NCBI GenBank assembly: GCA_014656015.1
Contig: BNBP01000007.1
Coordinates: 87,932-151,931, forward strand
DNA: 64,000 nt
Direction of reading: 5' to 3'
Origin: Streptomyces griseoaurantiacus
Lineage (GTDB): Bacteria > Actinomycetota > Actinomycetes > Streptomycetales > Streptomycetaceae
The stretch's first letter is position 1. Every line of letters starts with the position of its first letter. The notes beneath the pieces are model-generated. The model was not told the origin of the DNA and did not search any database. It saw only the letters and a list, made by a program, of their open reading frames with translations. A program made the translations under genes and the position numbers. Below, in pieces: positions 19,025 to 27,827 of this stretch.

Positions 19025-19990
19025 CTACCGGGAGCCCGCGGCGGAGGCGGACCGCTCCGCCGCCCGTGCCCGGTACCGTCCCGGCGTCACGCCGAACTCC
19101 CTGGTGAAGGCGTGGGAGAGGGCGTACGGGCTGCCGTAGCCGACCCGGCCGGCGATGGCGGCCAGTGTCTGAGTGGTGTCGCGGAGCATCCCGGCGGCGA
19201 GGACCACGCGCCACCAGGTGAGGTACGCCATCGGCGGGCGGCCGACCCGGGCCGTGAACCGGCGGGCCAGGGTGGGACGGGAGACGCCCGCCTCCGCGGC
19301 CAGGAGGTCGTTGCTCCACCGCGCGGCCGGGTGCGAGTGCATCGCCCGCAGGGCGGCGGCCGTCACCGGATCGCCCAGCGCGCCCGGCCACCTCCCGCCC
19401 TCGCTCTCCTCCATCCACGCACGGATCATGTAGACGAGGAGGAGGTCGAGCAGGTTCGGGAGCGCCATGCACGAGCCGGGCCGCACCTGGTCCAGCTCCC
19501 CGGCGAGCAGGTCGATCGCGGCGCGGAGCTCGCGGTGACCGCCCACCCGGGCGGGAAGGCGGACGACCTCCGGCAGCTCCGCCATCAGCGGGTGCGTGCG
19601 GCTGCAGTCCAGCCAGTACGTACCGCTGAGCAGCTCCGTCCCCTCACGGTCCGGCGGCCCGGCCGCCGCCTCCGCCGCCGCCGACTCCGCCTCCGCCTCC
19701 GCGAGCCACCGCGTGAACGGCACCGCCGTCCGCGCCGCGACCTCCGCGTCGACCGGGGAGTCGGCGAGCACATGACCGGTGCCGTGCGGGAGCAGCACCG
19801 CGTCGCCCACGCCGAGGGACACCGCGGTGCCGCCGTCGGTCAGCAGCGAGCAGCCGCCCTTCAGGACGACGTGGAAGCCCGCGCCCTCGTACGCGTCCTG
19901 CCGCGCGCACCAGCTTCCCCGCGTCCGCACCCGGTGGAACCGGGGATGCCCGAGGTGCGCGGCGAAGATCGCGTCGCTCACCACGTCCAT
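19025..19990 (-). CDS. AraC-family regulator with cupin sensor domain
   Basis: 321 residues from ATG 19990, with AGGAGG just ahead; the long open frame further upstream is a shadow. The N-terminal half is an AraC-type cupin (GFHVVLKGGCSLLTDGG, GVGDAVLLPHGTGHVL). The C-terminal 100 residues carry two HTH motifs (SNDLLAAEAGVSRPTLARRF and TLAAIAGRVGYGSPYALSHA) and the closing FTREFGVTPGRYR. It diverges from the MBL-fold hydrolase gene at 20108 with 117 bp between them, the usual layout for a regulator and its target. Confidence 0.9.
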   Translation of the reverse strand: MDVVSDAIFAAHLGHPRFHRVRTRGSWCARQDAYEGAGFHVVLKGGCSLLTDGGTAVSLGVGDAVLLPHGTGHVLADSPVDAEVAARTAVPFTRWLAEAEAESAAAEAAAGPPDREGTELLSGTYWLDCSRTHPLMAELPEVVRLPARVGGHRELRAAIDLLAGELDQVRPGSCMALPNLLDLLLVYMIRAWMEESEGGRWPGALGDPVTAAALRAMHSHPAARWSNDLLAAEAGVSRPTLARRFTARVGRPPMAYLTWWRVVLAAGMLRDTTQTLAAIAGRVGYGSPYALSHAFTREFGVTPGRYRARAAERSASAAGSR

Positions 19991-20107
19991 CGCTCGCCCC
20001 CTCCTCCGGTCGGTGCCGGGTATCGCACAAGATGTGAGACGGACGCGTATCTTATCGAGGGCGGTGAGCATTGAGCGGCTCGATCCCGGCTTCCTAGGGT
20101 CGAGTGC

Positions 20108-21064
20108 ATGATCGCTGAAGACGCACGTGTGCAGACCATGACGCTGGGCGATGTCGAGGTCACCCGGATCGTCGAGTGGCACGAGCCGTTCCTGCCCCCC
20201 TCCGCCTTCCTGCCCACGGTCCCCGGCGAGGTGTGGAAGGACAACGAGGACCGGCTGGCCCCCGACCACTGGCAACCTGAGACCGGGCTGGTGGTGACGG
20301 CCCTGCAGAGCTGGGTGCTGCGCAGCGCGGGCCTGACCGTCCTCGTCGACACCGGGGCGGGCGCGGGGCGCGAGCGGCCGGGCATGGGCCCCTTCCACGA
20401 CGCGCGCAGCGACTTCCCCGGCCTGCTGGAGCGGGCCGGCATCCGTCCGGAGGACGTCGACGTCGTCGTCAACACCCACCTGCACCTCGACCACGTCGGC
20501 TGGAACACCGTCGAGGAGGACGGACAGTGGGTGCCGGCCTTCCCGCGGGCCCAGTACCTCGTCCCGGCCGCCGACGACTTCCACTACGGCCCGGACAACG
20601 CCTACGGGGGCGGTGTGCAGGAGGTCGACCGCCTGGTCTACGAGGACAGCGTCGCCCCCGTGCACCGGGCCGGGCAGGCCGTGCTGTGGGAGGGGCACCA
20701 CCGCATCGACGCACACCTCACCCTGGAGTCCGCGCCCGGCCACACCCCCGGTTCCTCCGTGCTGCGCCTGTCCTCCGGCGCCGACCGGGCCGTCTTCGTC
20801 GGGGACCTGCTGCACAGCCCGGTCCAGATCCTCGACCCCTGCCACAACAGCGCCGCCTGCCTGGACCCCGGGCAGGCGGCGGCGAGCCGCCGCCGGATCC
20901 TCGGGCGGGCGGCCGAGGAACGCGAGCTGCTCGTCCCCGCCCACTTCGGCGGCGCCGGAGCCCTGGAGGTCCGCGGGAACGGCGCGGGCTTCGCCCTCGG
21001 CCCGTGGGCGGCGCTCACCACGAACGGGAACGCGGCCGCCGCCGATCGGGACCGCGAGGCGTAG
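20108..21064 (+). CDS. MBL-fold metallo-hydrolase
   Basis: 318 residues with the metallo-beta-lactamase metal site HLHLDH (His124, His126, Asp128, His129), the second-shell histidine in APGHTPGSS, the aspartate in FVGDLLHS and the last histidine in PAHFGG. The DxHxxH spacing fits quorum-lactonase/AttM-like and general MBL hydrolases with two metal ions. A cytosolic role is likely since no signal peptide is present. Transcribed away from the AraC regulator, which probably controls it. Confidence 0.88.
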   Translation: MIAEDARVQTMTLGDVEVTRIVEWHEPFLPPSAFLPTVPGEVWKDNEDRLAPDHWQPETGLVVTALQSWVLRSAGLTVLVDTGAGAGRERPGMGPFHDARSDFPGLLERAGIRPEDVDVVVNTHLHLDHVGWNTVEEDGQWVPAFPRAQYLVPAADDFHYGPDNAYGGGVQEVDRLVYEDSVAPVHRAGQAVLWEGHHRIDAHLTLESAPGHTPGSSVLRLSSGADRAVFVGDLLHSPVQILDPCHNSAACLDPGQAAASRRRILGRAAEERELLVPAHFGGAGALEVRGNGAGFALGPWAALTTNGNAAAADRDREA

Positions 21065-21178
21065 GACTTCCGCCCCACGCCCTCCGCCGCAGGACCGGGG
21101 ATTGTTGCGGCGGGATGAAATGCCACGTCACCGACGTTGGTGCCTTCCGGACGAGCAGGAGCGACGGAAGGCACCCGT

Positions 21179-24100
21179 GTGGCAGCGCAGCAGGCGCAAC
21201 AACCGCGACGACAAGGAGGACCGGGACCCGGCTGGGCCCGGCGGCTCGCCGGCTACGCCTGGCGGCACCCCAAGGACGTCGTCCTCGCGCTCGGGTCCTC
21301 CCTCGCGGGCATGGGCCTGCTCGCCCTCGTCCCGCTGATCACCAAGGTGATCATCGACGACGTGATCGGCGACCACAGCCGCTCCATGGGCACCTGGGCC
21401 GGCCTCCTCGTCGGCTCCGCCGTCCTCGTCTACGCGCTCACCTACATCCGCCGCTACTACGGCGGACGGCTCGCCCTCGACGTGCAGCACGACCTGCGCA
21501 CCGGGATGTACGACACGATCACCCGGCTCGACGGCCGCCGCCAGGACGAGCTGTCCACCGGGCAGGTCGTCGGCCGCGCCACCAGCGACCTCCAGCTCAT
21601 CCAGGGCCTGCTCTTCATGCTCCCGATGACCATCGGGAACGTCCTGCTCTTCGTGATCTCCCTGGTGATCATGGCCTGGCTCTCGCTGCCGCTCACCTTC
21701 GTCGCCCTCGCCGTCGCCCCCGCCGTCTGGTTCATCGCCAAGCGCAGCCGCTCCCGGCTCCACCCCGCCACCTGGTACGCGCAGGCCCAGGCCGCCGCCG
21801 TCGCCGGTGTGGTGGACGGCGCCGTCAGCGGCGTACGCGTGGTCAAGGGCTTCGGGCAGGAGGACCAGGAGACCGGCAAGCTGCGCGAGGTCGGCCGGCG
21901 GCTGTTCGCGGGCCGGCTGCGCACCATCCGCATGAACTCCCGGTACACCCCGGCGCTCCAGGCCGTGCCCGCGCTCGGGCAGGTCGCGATGCTCGCGCTC
22001 GGCGGCTGGCTCGCGGTGCGCGGGCACATCACCCTCGGCACCTTCGTCGCCTTCTCCGCCTACCTCGCCCAGCTCGTCGGCCCGGTCCGCATGCTCGCCG
22101 TCGTCCTCACCGTCGGGCAGCAGGCCCGCGCGGGCGCCGAACGCGTCCTGGAGCTCATCGACACCGAGCCCTCGATCGAGGAGGGCACCAGGGAACTGCC
22201 CGCCGACGCCCCCGCCACCGTCGAGTTCGACGACGTCTCCTTCGGCTACGAGGACGGCCGCCCCGTCCTCCAGGGGCTCAGCTTCGAGATCCGCTCCGGC
22301 GAGACCCTCGCCGTCGTGGGCTCCTCCGGCTCCGGCAAGTCCACCGTCTCCCTCCTCCTCCCGCGCTTCTACGACGTCACCCACGGCGCCGTCCTCGTCG
22401 GCGGCCACGACGTGCGCGAGCTGACCTTCGACTCGCTGCGCGCGGCGATCGGCCTCGTCCCCGAGGACTCGTTCCTCTTCTCCGACACCGTCCGCGCCAA
22501 CCTCGCCTACGGCCGCCCCGAGGCCACCCGGGAGCAGATCGAGGCCGCCGCCCGCGCCGCCCAGGCCGACCGGTTCATCGCCGAGCTGCCACAGGGCTAC
22601 GACACCAAGGTCGGCGAGCACGGACTGACCCTCTCCGGCGGCCAGCGCCAGCGCCTCGCCCTGGCCCGCGCGATCCTCACCGACCCCCGCCTGCTCGTCC
22701 TGGACGACGCCACCTCCGCCGTCGACGCCCGCGTCGAGCACGAGATCCACGAGGCGCTCCGCGAGGTCATGCGCGGCCGCACCACGCTGCTCATCGCCCA
22801 CCGGCGCTCCACCCTGAACCTCGCCGACCGCATCGCCGTCCTCGACGGCGGCCGCCTCGCCGACCTCGGCACCCACGAGGAACTCCAGGCCCGCAGCCCT
22901 CTCTACCGCCGGCTCCTCACCGACCCCGATGAACTCGGCGGCGTCTCCCCGGGCCACACCCCGCCGGCCCAGCAGGAGGAGACCCCCGGACGCGACTCGG
23001 TACGGGACGAACTGGACGCCGAGTTCGACGCCGAACGCGGGGTGACCCCCCGGCTGTGGAGTGGCGACCGCGAACCCAAGGACACCGCGCTGTCCGGGAT
23101 GCCCGCGACCCCCGAACTCCTCGCCCAGGTCGAGGCGCTGCCCCCGGCCACCGACACCCCCCGGATCGACGAGGCGGCGGCGGTACGGCCCGAGGAGTCC
23201 TACGGGCTGCGCCGCCTGCTGCGCGGCTTCGGCCGGCCGCTGCTGGTCAGCCTCCTGCTGGTCGCCCTCGACGCCGGGATGGGCCTGCTGCTGCCCGTGC
23301 TGATCCGGCACGGCATCGACCAGGGCGTCAACAAGCTCGCCCTCGGCGCGGTCTGGGCCGCCGCCACGCTCGCGCTGCTCGCCGTCGCCGCCCAGTGGGC
23401 GGCACAGGTCGCCGAGACCCGGATGACCGGTCGCACCGGCGAACGGGTCCTCTACGCGCTGCGCCTGAAGATCTTCGCCCAGCTCCAACGGCTCGGCCTC
23501 GACTACTACGAGCGCGAACTGACCGGCCGCATCATGACGCGGATGACCACGGACGTCGACGCGCTCTCCTCCTTCCTCCAGACGGGCCTGGTCACGGCGT
23601 TCGTCTCGGTCGTCACCTTCTTCGGCATCATGGTGGCGCTGCTGGTCCTCGACCTCCAGCTCGCCCTCGTCGTCTTCGCGACCCTGCCCCCGCTCATCAT
23701 CGGCACCGTCTTCTTCCGCCGGGCCAGCGTGAAGGCGTACGAGCTGGCCCGCGAGCGCGTCTCGGCCGTCAACGCCGATCTCCAGGAGTCGGTGTCCGGG
23801 CTGCGGATCGTGCAGGCCTTCGGGCGCGCGCGCGACGGGCGGGAGCACTTCGCGGCCGGCAGCGAGAGCTACCGCCAGGCGCGCATCCGCGGACAGTGGC
23901 TCATCTCGATCTACTTCCCCTTCGTGCAGCTCCTGTCCTCCGTGGCCGCCGCGGCCGTACTGATCGTCGGCGCCCACCGGATCGGCGCGGGCACCCTCTC
24001 CACCGGCGCCCTGGTGGCGTACCTGCTGTACATCGACCTGTTCTTCGCCCCCGTGCAGCAGCTCTCCCAGGTCTTCGACGGCTACCAGCAGGCCACGGTC

Positions 24101-24928
24101 TCCCTCGGCCGCATCCAGGAACTGCTCCAGGAGCCCGCCTCCACGAAGAACGCCCCCGCCCCCGCCGAGGTGGGCCGGCTGCGCGGCGAGATCACCTTCG
24201 AGGACGTCCACTTCTCCTACGGCGACGAGGAGGAGGCCCTCACCGGCATCTCCCTGACCGTCCCCGCCGGACAGACCGTCGCGTTCGTCGGCGAGACCGG
24301 CGCGGGCAAGTCCACCCTGGTCAAGCTGGTCGCCCGGTTCTACGACCCGACCCGCGGCCGGGTCCTGGCCGACGGCACCGACGTACGCGCACTCGACCTC
24401 ACCTCCTACCGGCACCGGCTCGGCGTCGTCCCGCAGGAGGCCTACCTCTTCCCCGGGACCGTCCGGGACGCCATCGCCTACGGCCGCCCCGAGGCCACCG
24501 ACGCGGAGGTGGAGGCGGCGGCGCGGGCGGTCGGCGCGCACGAGATGATCGCGACGCTGGAGGGCGGCTACCTGCACGAGGTCGCCGAGCGCGGCCGCAA
24601 CCTGTCCGCCGGCCAGCGCCAGCTCATCGCGCTGGCCCGCGCCGAGCTGGTCGACCCCGACGTGCTGCTCCTCGACGAGGCGACCGCCGCGCTCGACCTC
24701 GCCACGGAGGCCCAGGTCAACCAGGCCACGGACCGCCTCGCCGGCCGCCGCACCACCCTGGTCGTCGCCCACCGCCTCACCACGGCGGCCCGTGCCGACC
24801 GGGTCGTGGTCATGGACCACGGCCGGGTGGTGGAGGACGGCACGCACGAGACGCTGCTGGCCCGGGACGGCCGGTACGCGAGGCTCTGGCGCACGTTCGT
24901 CGGCGAACCGGTGGGCGCGCCCCGCTAG
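21179..24928 (+). CDS. Fused double ABC exporter (TM-NBD-TM-NBD)
   Basis: 1249 residues from GTG 21179 with GGAAGG upstream. Two complete B-type exporter halves are joined: TMD1 about 35-320, NBD1 with GSSGSGKST (near 384) and LSGGQ; TMD2 about 690-960, NBD2 with GETGAGKST (near 1038). NBD1 has Asp at the catalytic position (LVLDDATSAVD) while NBD2 keeps Glu (LLLDEATAALD), and NBD2 has LSAGQ instead of LSGGQ. One ATP site is therefore degenerate, as in heterodimeric exporters such as TmrAB and BmrCD. The likely role is drug, lipid or peptide export. It converges on the TetR gene. Confidence 0.93.
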   Translation: MAAQQAQQPRRQGGPGPGWARRLAGYAWRHPKDVVLALGSSLAGMGLLALVPLITKVIIDDVIGDHSRSMGTWAGLLVGSAVLVYALTYIRRYYGGRLALDVQHDLRTGMYDTITRLDGRRQDELSTGQVVGRATSDLQLIQGLLFMLPMTIGNVLLFVISLVIMAWLSLPLTFVALAVAPAVWFIAKRSRSRLHPATWYAQAQAAAVAGVVDGAVSGVRVVKGFGQEDQETGKLREVGRRLFAGRLRTIRMNSRYTPALQAVPALGQVAMLALGGWLAVRGHITLGTFVAFSAYLAQLVGPVRMLAVVLTVGQQARAGAERVLELIDTEPSIEEGTRELPADAPATVEFDDVSFGYEDGRPVLQGLSFEIRSGETLAVVGSSGSGKSTVSLLLPRFYDVTHGAVLVGGHDVRELTFDSLRAAIGLVPEDSFLFSDTVRANLAYGRPEATREQIEAAARAAQADRFIAELPQGYDTKVGEHGLTLSGGQRQRLALARAILTDPRLLVLDDATSAVDARVEHEIHEALREVMRGRTTLLIAHRRSTLNLADRIAVLDGGRLADLGTHEELQARSPLYRRLLTDPDELGGVSPGHTPPAQQEETPGRDSVRDELDAEFDAERGVTPRLWSGDREPKDTALSGMPATPELLAQVEALPPATDTPRIDEAAAVRPEESYGLRRLLRGFGRPLLVSLLLVALDAGMGLLLPVLIRHGIDQGVNKLALGAVWAAATLALLAVAAQWAAQVAETRMTGRTGERVLYALRLKIFAQLQRLGLDYYERELTGRIMTRMTTDVDALSSFLQTGLVTAFVSVVTFFGIMVALLVLDLQLALVVFATLPPLIIGTVFFRRASVKAYELARERVSAVNADLQESVSGLRIVQAFGRARDGREHFAAGSESYRQARIRGQWLISIYFPFVQLLSSVAAAAVLIVGAHRIGAGTLSTGALVAYLLYIDLFFAPVQQLSQVFDGYQQATVSLGRIQELLQEPASTKNAPAPAEVGRLRGEITFEDVHFSYGDEEEALTGISLTVPAGQTVAFVGETGAGKSTLVKLVARFYDPTRGRVLADGTDVRALDLTSYRHRLGVVPQEAYLFPGTVRDAIAYGRPEATDAEVEAAARAVGAHEMIATLEGGYLHEVAERGRNLSAGQRQLIALARAELVDPDVLLLDEATAALDLATEAQVNQATDRLAGRRTTLVVAHRLTTAARADRVVVMDHGRVVEDGTHETLLARDGRYARLWRTFVGEPVGAPR

Positions 24929-24940
24929 CCGTGCCGGTCC

Positions 24941-25609
24941 TCAGGCCGCGTCGTGGGGAACCGTGGCCTGCTGGGTGAGGCGGGAGACCAGTTCGAGCCA
25001 GCCGCTTTCCAACCGATGCAGCGGTAGGCCGCACTGGTCGCCCAGATGCCAGAGCAGGGCGGGCTCCAGATAGCCCAGCAGCGCGTGGCCGAGCAGCTCC
25101 GCGTCCGCTTCCGGTGCGGCCAGTGCGAGCAGGACGCTGACCCGCTCGTGATACGCGCGGCGAGGTGCGCGCCGGTAGCGCTCGTCGGGGGAGGGCTCGG
25201 CGGCCATCTGCAGCTCCACTTCCCGGGCAGAGCGCCGTATGGCGGCCACCCCGAACGCGCGAAGCCGCTCGACGGCCTCGTCCCGGCCGTGTGCCTGGTC
25301 CACGCCGCCGAGGTGGGCGGCCTGGAAGCTGTCCTCGGAATGCTGCAGCAGGGCCTGCAACAGACCCACGCGGTCGCCGAACCGCCGAAAGAGGGTGCCC
25401 TTGCCGACACCTGCCGCGGTGGCCACCGCTTCCATGGTGAGGTGCTTCAGCCCGTGCTCCCGCACTATCGCTGCCGCGGCGTCGAGCAGGCGGGCGTGAT
25501 TGCGTACCGCGTCCGCGCGCAGCCGTCTGCCGTCCTCGGGAGAACACGGTGACCGGGGCACGGGCGGCATCCGCTGCGGAGAGCGGGGTTCATCGGGGGT
25601 GCTGGACAC
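24941..25609 (-). CDS. TetR-family transcriptional regulator
   Basis: 222 residues. The HTH is at about 35-80 (RLLDAAAAIVREHG, LTMEAVATAAGVGKGTLFRRFGDR) followed by a helical ligand domain that includes FQAAHLGGVDQAHGRDEAVERL. A disordered N-terminus of about 30 residues with many Pro residues precedes the HTH, so a start further in is possible. It lies 202 nt downstream of the FAD-oxidase gene on the same strand and may control it or the exporter, which it meets tail to tail. Confidence 0.9.
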   Translation of the reverse strand: MSSTPDEPRSPQRMPPVPRSPCSPEDGRRLRADAVRNHARLLDAAAAIVREHGLKHLTMEAVATAAGVGKGTLFRRFGDRVGLLQALLQHSEDSFQAAHLGGVDQAHGRDEAVERLRAFGVAAIRRSAREVELQMAAEPSPDERYRRAPRRAYHERVSVLLALAAPEADAELLGHALLGYLEPALLWHLGDQCGLPLHRLESGWLELVSRLTQQATVPHDAA

Positions 25610-25811
25610 GCGCGAAACGCTCCCGGGCGGATCGTGGAGTGAGGGCTTCGAAGGGTTGGGGCGCGGCCGGCCCGCCAGTGACGGTTTTCCCTGGGTCGGG
25701 CGGGCACGGTCCGCGTCCGCGGCAGTGTGGGCGGGGCCCGCCGCGCCGGGGTGGCGCCCCGCAGAGGGACGGTGGAGGGCGCCACCGCGGTGGGACCGTC
25801 CCGTCCTGAGG

Positions 25812-27674
25812 TCAGTCGCCGGGAAGCAGGACGGTCTCGTCGCCCTCGAACCAGGCGTTGTCGATCGTCAGCCGGCTGATGCGCCAGGTACGTCCGTCGC
25901 GGGTCAGGTCCGCGTCGTAGCGGTTCATCATCAGCGCGTGCCGGGTCCGGTCGGGCCCGGGGCCTTCCTGCGGCAGGTAGTGCTGAGCCATCGCGTAGCA
26001 GTGCACACGGGCGGTGTCGCCGTCCACGGTGGCGCGGATGTTGCTGATCACGTGACTGGTGTCGAGCGGGCCGACCGCCGGGATGAGCGCTCCCACGACG
26101 GCCTCGCGCGGCTTGAGCACGGGGAACTCGAGACCGATCCTGCCCGTGGCCGGTGTCAGGTCGACCACGGCGTCCTCGGTCAGTGCCGAGGCGAGCAGAT
26201 CGGCGTCGCCGTGGTCGAGTCCTGCCGCGTAGCGGTGCAGCGCGTCGGCGATCGCGGCGTGGTCGGTCAGGAGCTGCAGCCGGTCGTCGTTCATCGGGTG
26301 CTCCTCGGGCGGGATGTTGTGGTTCAGGCGGAAGAGGTTGTGCGGGTCGAAGCGCCTCTTGATGCTGCGGAGCCGGTGGTGGTCGGCCTCGTCGTAGGCT
26401 GCGCTCACGTCGGACACGCCGGTGTCCTGGGCGGCCATGAAGTTCAGGTAGCGTCCGCCGGTGGACCAGGGGCGCATCCGTTGCAGAAGCGTGTCGGCGT
26501 AGGCGTTCATCGCGGTGAAGGAATCCGGTGCCCCGACCCCCACGACCCAGAGCGCGAATGCGGCGTCCCGGTGGCCGACCGCGTTGTCCGCGCTCCGGGC
26601 CAGGGCGCCGCCGAGGTGACGCAGCTCGACGAAGTGCGCCGGGCAGTCGGCCGTCGGGCCCGCGCCGGCCAGGAGCTCCTCCACGGCTTCGGCCGTCAGC
26701 GAGCGCAGCATCGCGGTACGTTCCATGAACGGTGCCGGATCCGCCGGATCGTTGTGGATCTGGGCGAAGGACGCGTACGGCATCGGACCCAGAGTGTCGA
26801 CGAGGACAGGCGCGGCCGCCCGCAACGGCGCGACCAGCTCGGTGGCTTCGGCTGCCGGGCCCAGGTAAGAGATCCGGACGTGCACGGCGAAGCGGTCGGC
26901 GAGGAAGGCGGGCACACCGGGCAGGGCCGGCAGGCGCAGCAGGGCGATCGATGAGCTCAACTCGTCCGGGGCGTCGGCCGTGACCCGGGCGTAGGCGTGC
27001 AGGACGGCTGCCGCGTCGGCACCGTCGAAGAAGAGGCCGCCCGCCCACAGTCGTGTCACCGGGAAGAGCGCGAACTCCATGGCGGTGACGACTCCGAAGT
27101 TGCTCTTGCCTCCACGCAGCGCCCAGAACAAGTCGGGTTCCGACGCGGCGTCGACATGGCGCAACGCGCCGTCGGCCGTGACTGCCTCCAGGGAGGTGAC
27201 GTGGTCGGCCGCCCATCCGTGCGCGCGGCCCATGGTGGGGCTCAGGCCCCCGCCGAGGGTGTAGCCGACGACTCCGACGAGCGGGGAGGAGCCGTTGAGC
27301 GGGGCAAGCCCGAACGGGACCGCCGCGTCGATCACTTGCTGCCAGCGGACTCCCGCCGTCACGTGGGCGGTGCGGGCTGCGGGGTCGATGTCCACCCGCG
27401 CCATGCGGTGCGTGGTGATGAGGACCGCGTCGTCGGCCGGGACGGTCGCCTGGTGGCCGGTGGCCAGGACGGCGACCGGCAATTGCCGTTGGGCGGCGAA
27501 ACGGACGGCGACCTGCACGTCGGTGCTGTTCGCGGCGCCGACGACGACGTAAGGGTGGTGGGTCACGGAGAGGTTGAAGGGCGCGCACTCCTCGGCGAAC
27601 CCTTCGTCTTCCGGTCCGAGCACGGGACCGGTGATCTGCGCGGCCAGACCGGCGCGCGTGAGTGAATCGAGCAT
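25812..27674 (-). CDS. FAD-linked oxidase (BBE-type) fused to a SnoaL/NTF2-like domain
   Basis: 620 residues. Residues 1 to about 455 form a PCMH/BBE oxidase: VLATGHQATVPADD carries the probable FAD-linking histidine, GYTLGGGLSPTMGRAHG binds FAD (no second Cys seen), and the region ends with the family terminus RRFDPHNLFRLNHNIPPEE. From Met461 a 160-residue SnoaL/NTF2-like domain follows (IADALHRYAAGLDHGDADLLASAL, IDNAWFEGD). The Met461 codon at 26292-26294 has GAGGAG 6 nt ahead, so the domain may also be made alone. ATG 27674 has no ribosome site, fitting the leaderless promoter described separately. Role probably tailoring oxidation of a natural product. Confidence 0.87.
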   Translation of the reverse strand: MLDSLTRAGLAAQITGPVLGPEDEGFAEECAPFNLSVTHHPYVVVGAANSTDVQVAVRFAAQRQLPVAVLATGHQATVPADDAVLITTHRMARVDIDPAARTAHVTAGVRWQQVIDAAVPFGLAPLNGSSPLVGVVGYTLGGGLSPTMGRAHGWAADHVTSLEAVTADGALRHVDAASEPDLFWALRGGKSNFGVVTAMEFALFPVTRLWAGGLFFDGADAAAVLHAYARVTADAPDELSSSIALLRLPALPGVPAFLADRFAVHVRISYLGPAAEATELVAPLRAAAPVLVDTLGPMPYASFAQIHNDPADPAPFMERTAMLRSLTAEAVEELLAGAGPTADCPAHFVELRHLGGALARSADNAVGHRDAAFALWVVGVGAPDSFTAMNAYADTLLQRMRPWSTGGRYLNFMAAQDTGVSDVSAAYDEADHHRLRSIKRRFDPHNLFRLNHNIPPEEHPMNDDRLQLLTDHAAIADALHRYAAGLDHGDADLLASALTEDAVVDLTPATGRIGLEFPVLKPREAVVGALIPAVGPLDTSHVISNIRATVDGDTARVHCYAMAQHYLPQEGPGPDRTRHALMMNRYDADLTRDGRTWRISRLTIDNAWFEGDETVLLPGD

Positions 27675-27680
27675 GCGCGC

Positions 27681-27723
27681 ATTCCACCGAGCGCGTGTCG
27701 ACGGGGCGTCGATGGCGTGTCGA
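27681..27723 (-). promoter_or_regulatory. SARP-type promoter for a leaderless mRNA
   Basis: On the minus strand three heptamers TCGACAC (27723-27717), TCGACGC (27712-27706) and TCGACAC (27701-27695) recur every 11 bp. Exactly 8 nt after the last lies TGGAAT (27686-27681), a possible -10. SARP activators recognise 11-bp-spaced TCGA-type heptamers whose last copy sits 8 bp before the -10. The start site would then fall at or near ATG 27674, which fits the missing ribosome site. The corresponding 17-bp direct repeats are 27693-27709 and 27715-27731. Confidence 0.65.
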
Positions 27724-27827
27724 CGGGGCGTTTCGCCCGGGCGACGCGGGTCGTCCTCCGCGCGATCTCCCACGGCGCGTGACGCGGGGCCGTACGGGTG
27801 CCTCGCCTCGCGCGGCCGGCGCGGGAA

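Noticed and set aside
21128..24847. 1239-codon minus-strand frame opposite the ABC exporter
   Set aside because: Shadow frame rich in GDG and VEG repeats with no domain, while the plus strand carries both P-loops and signatures.
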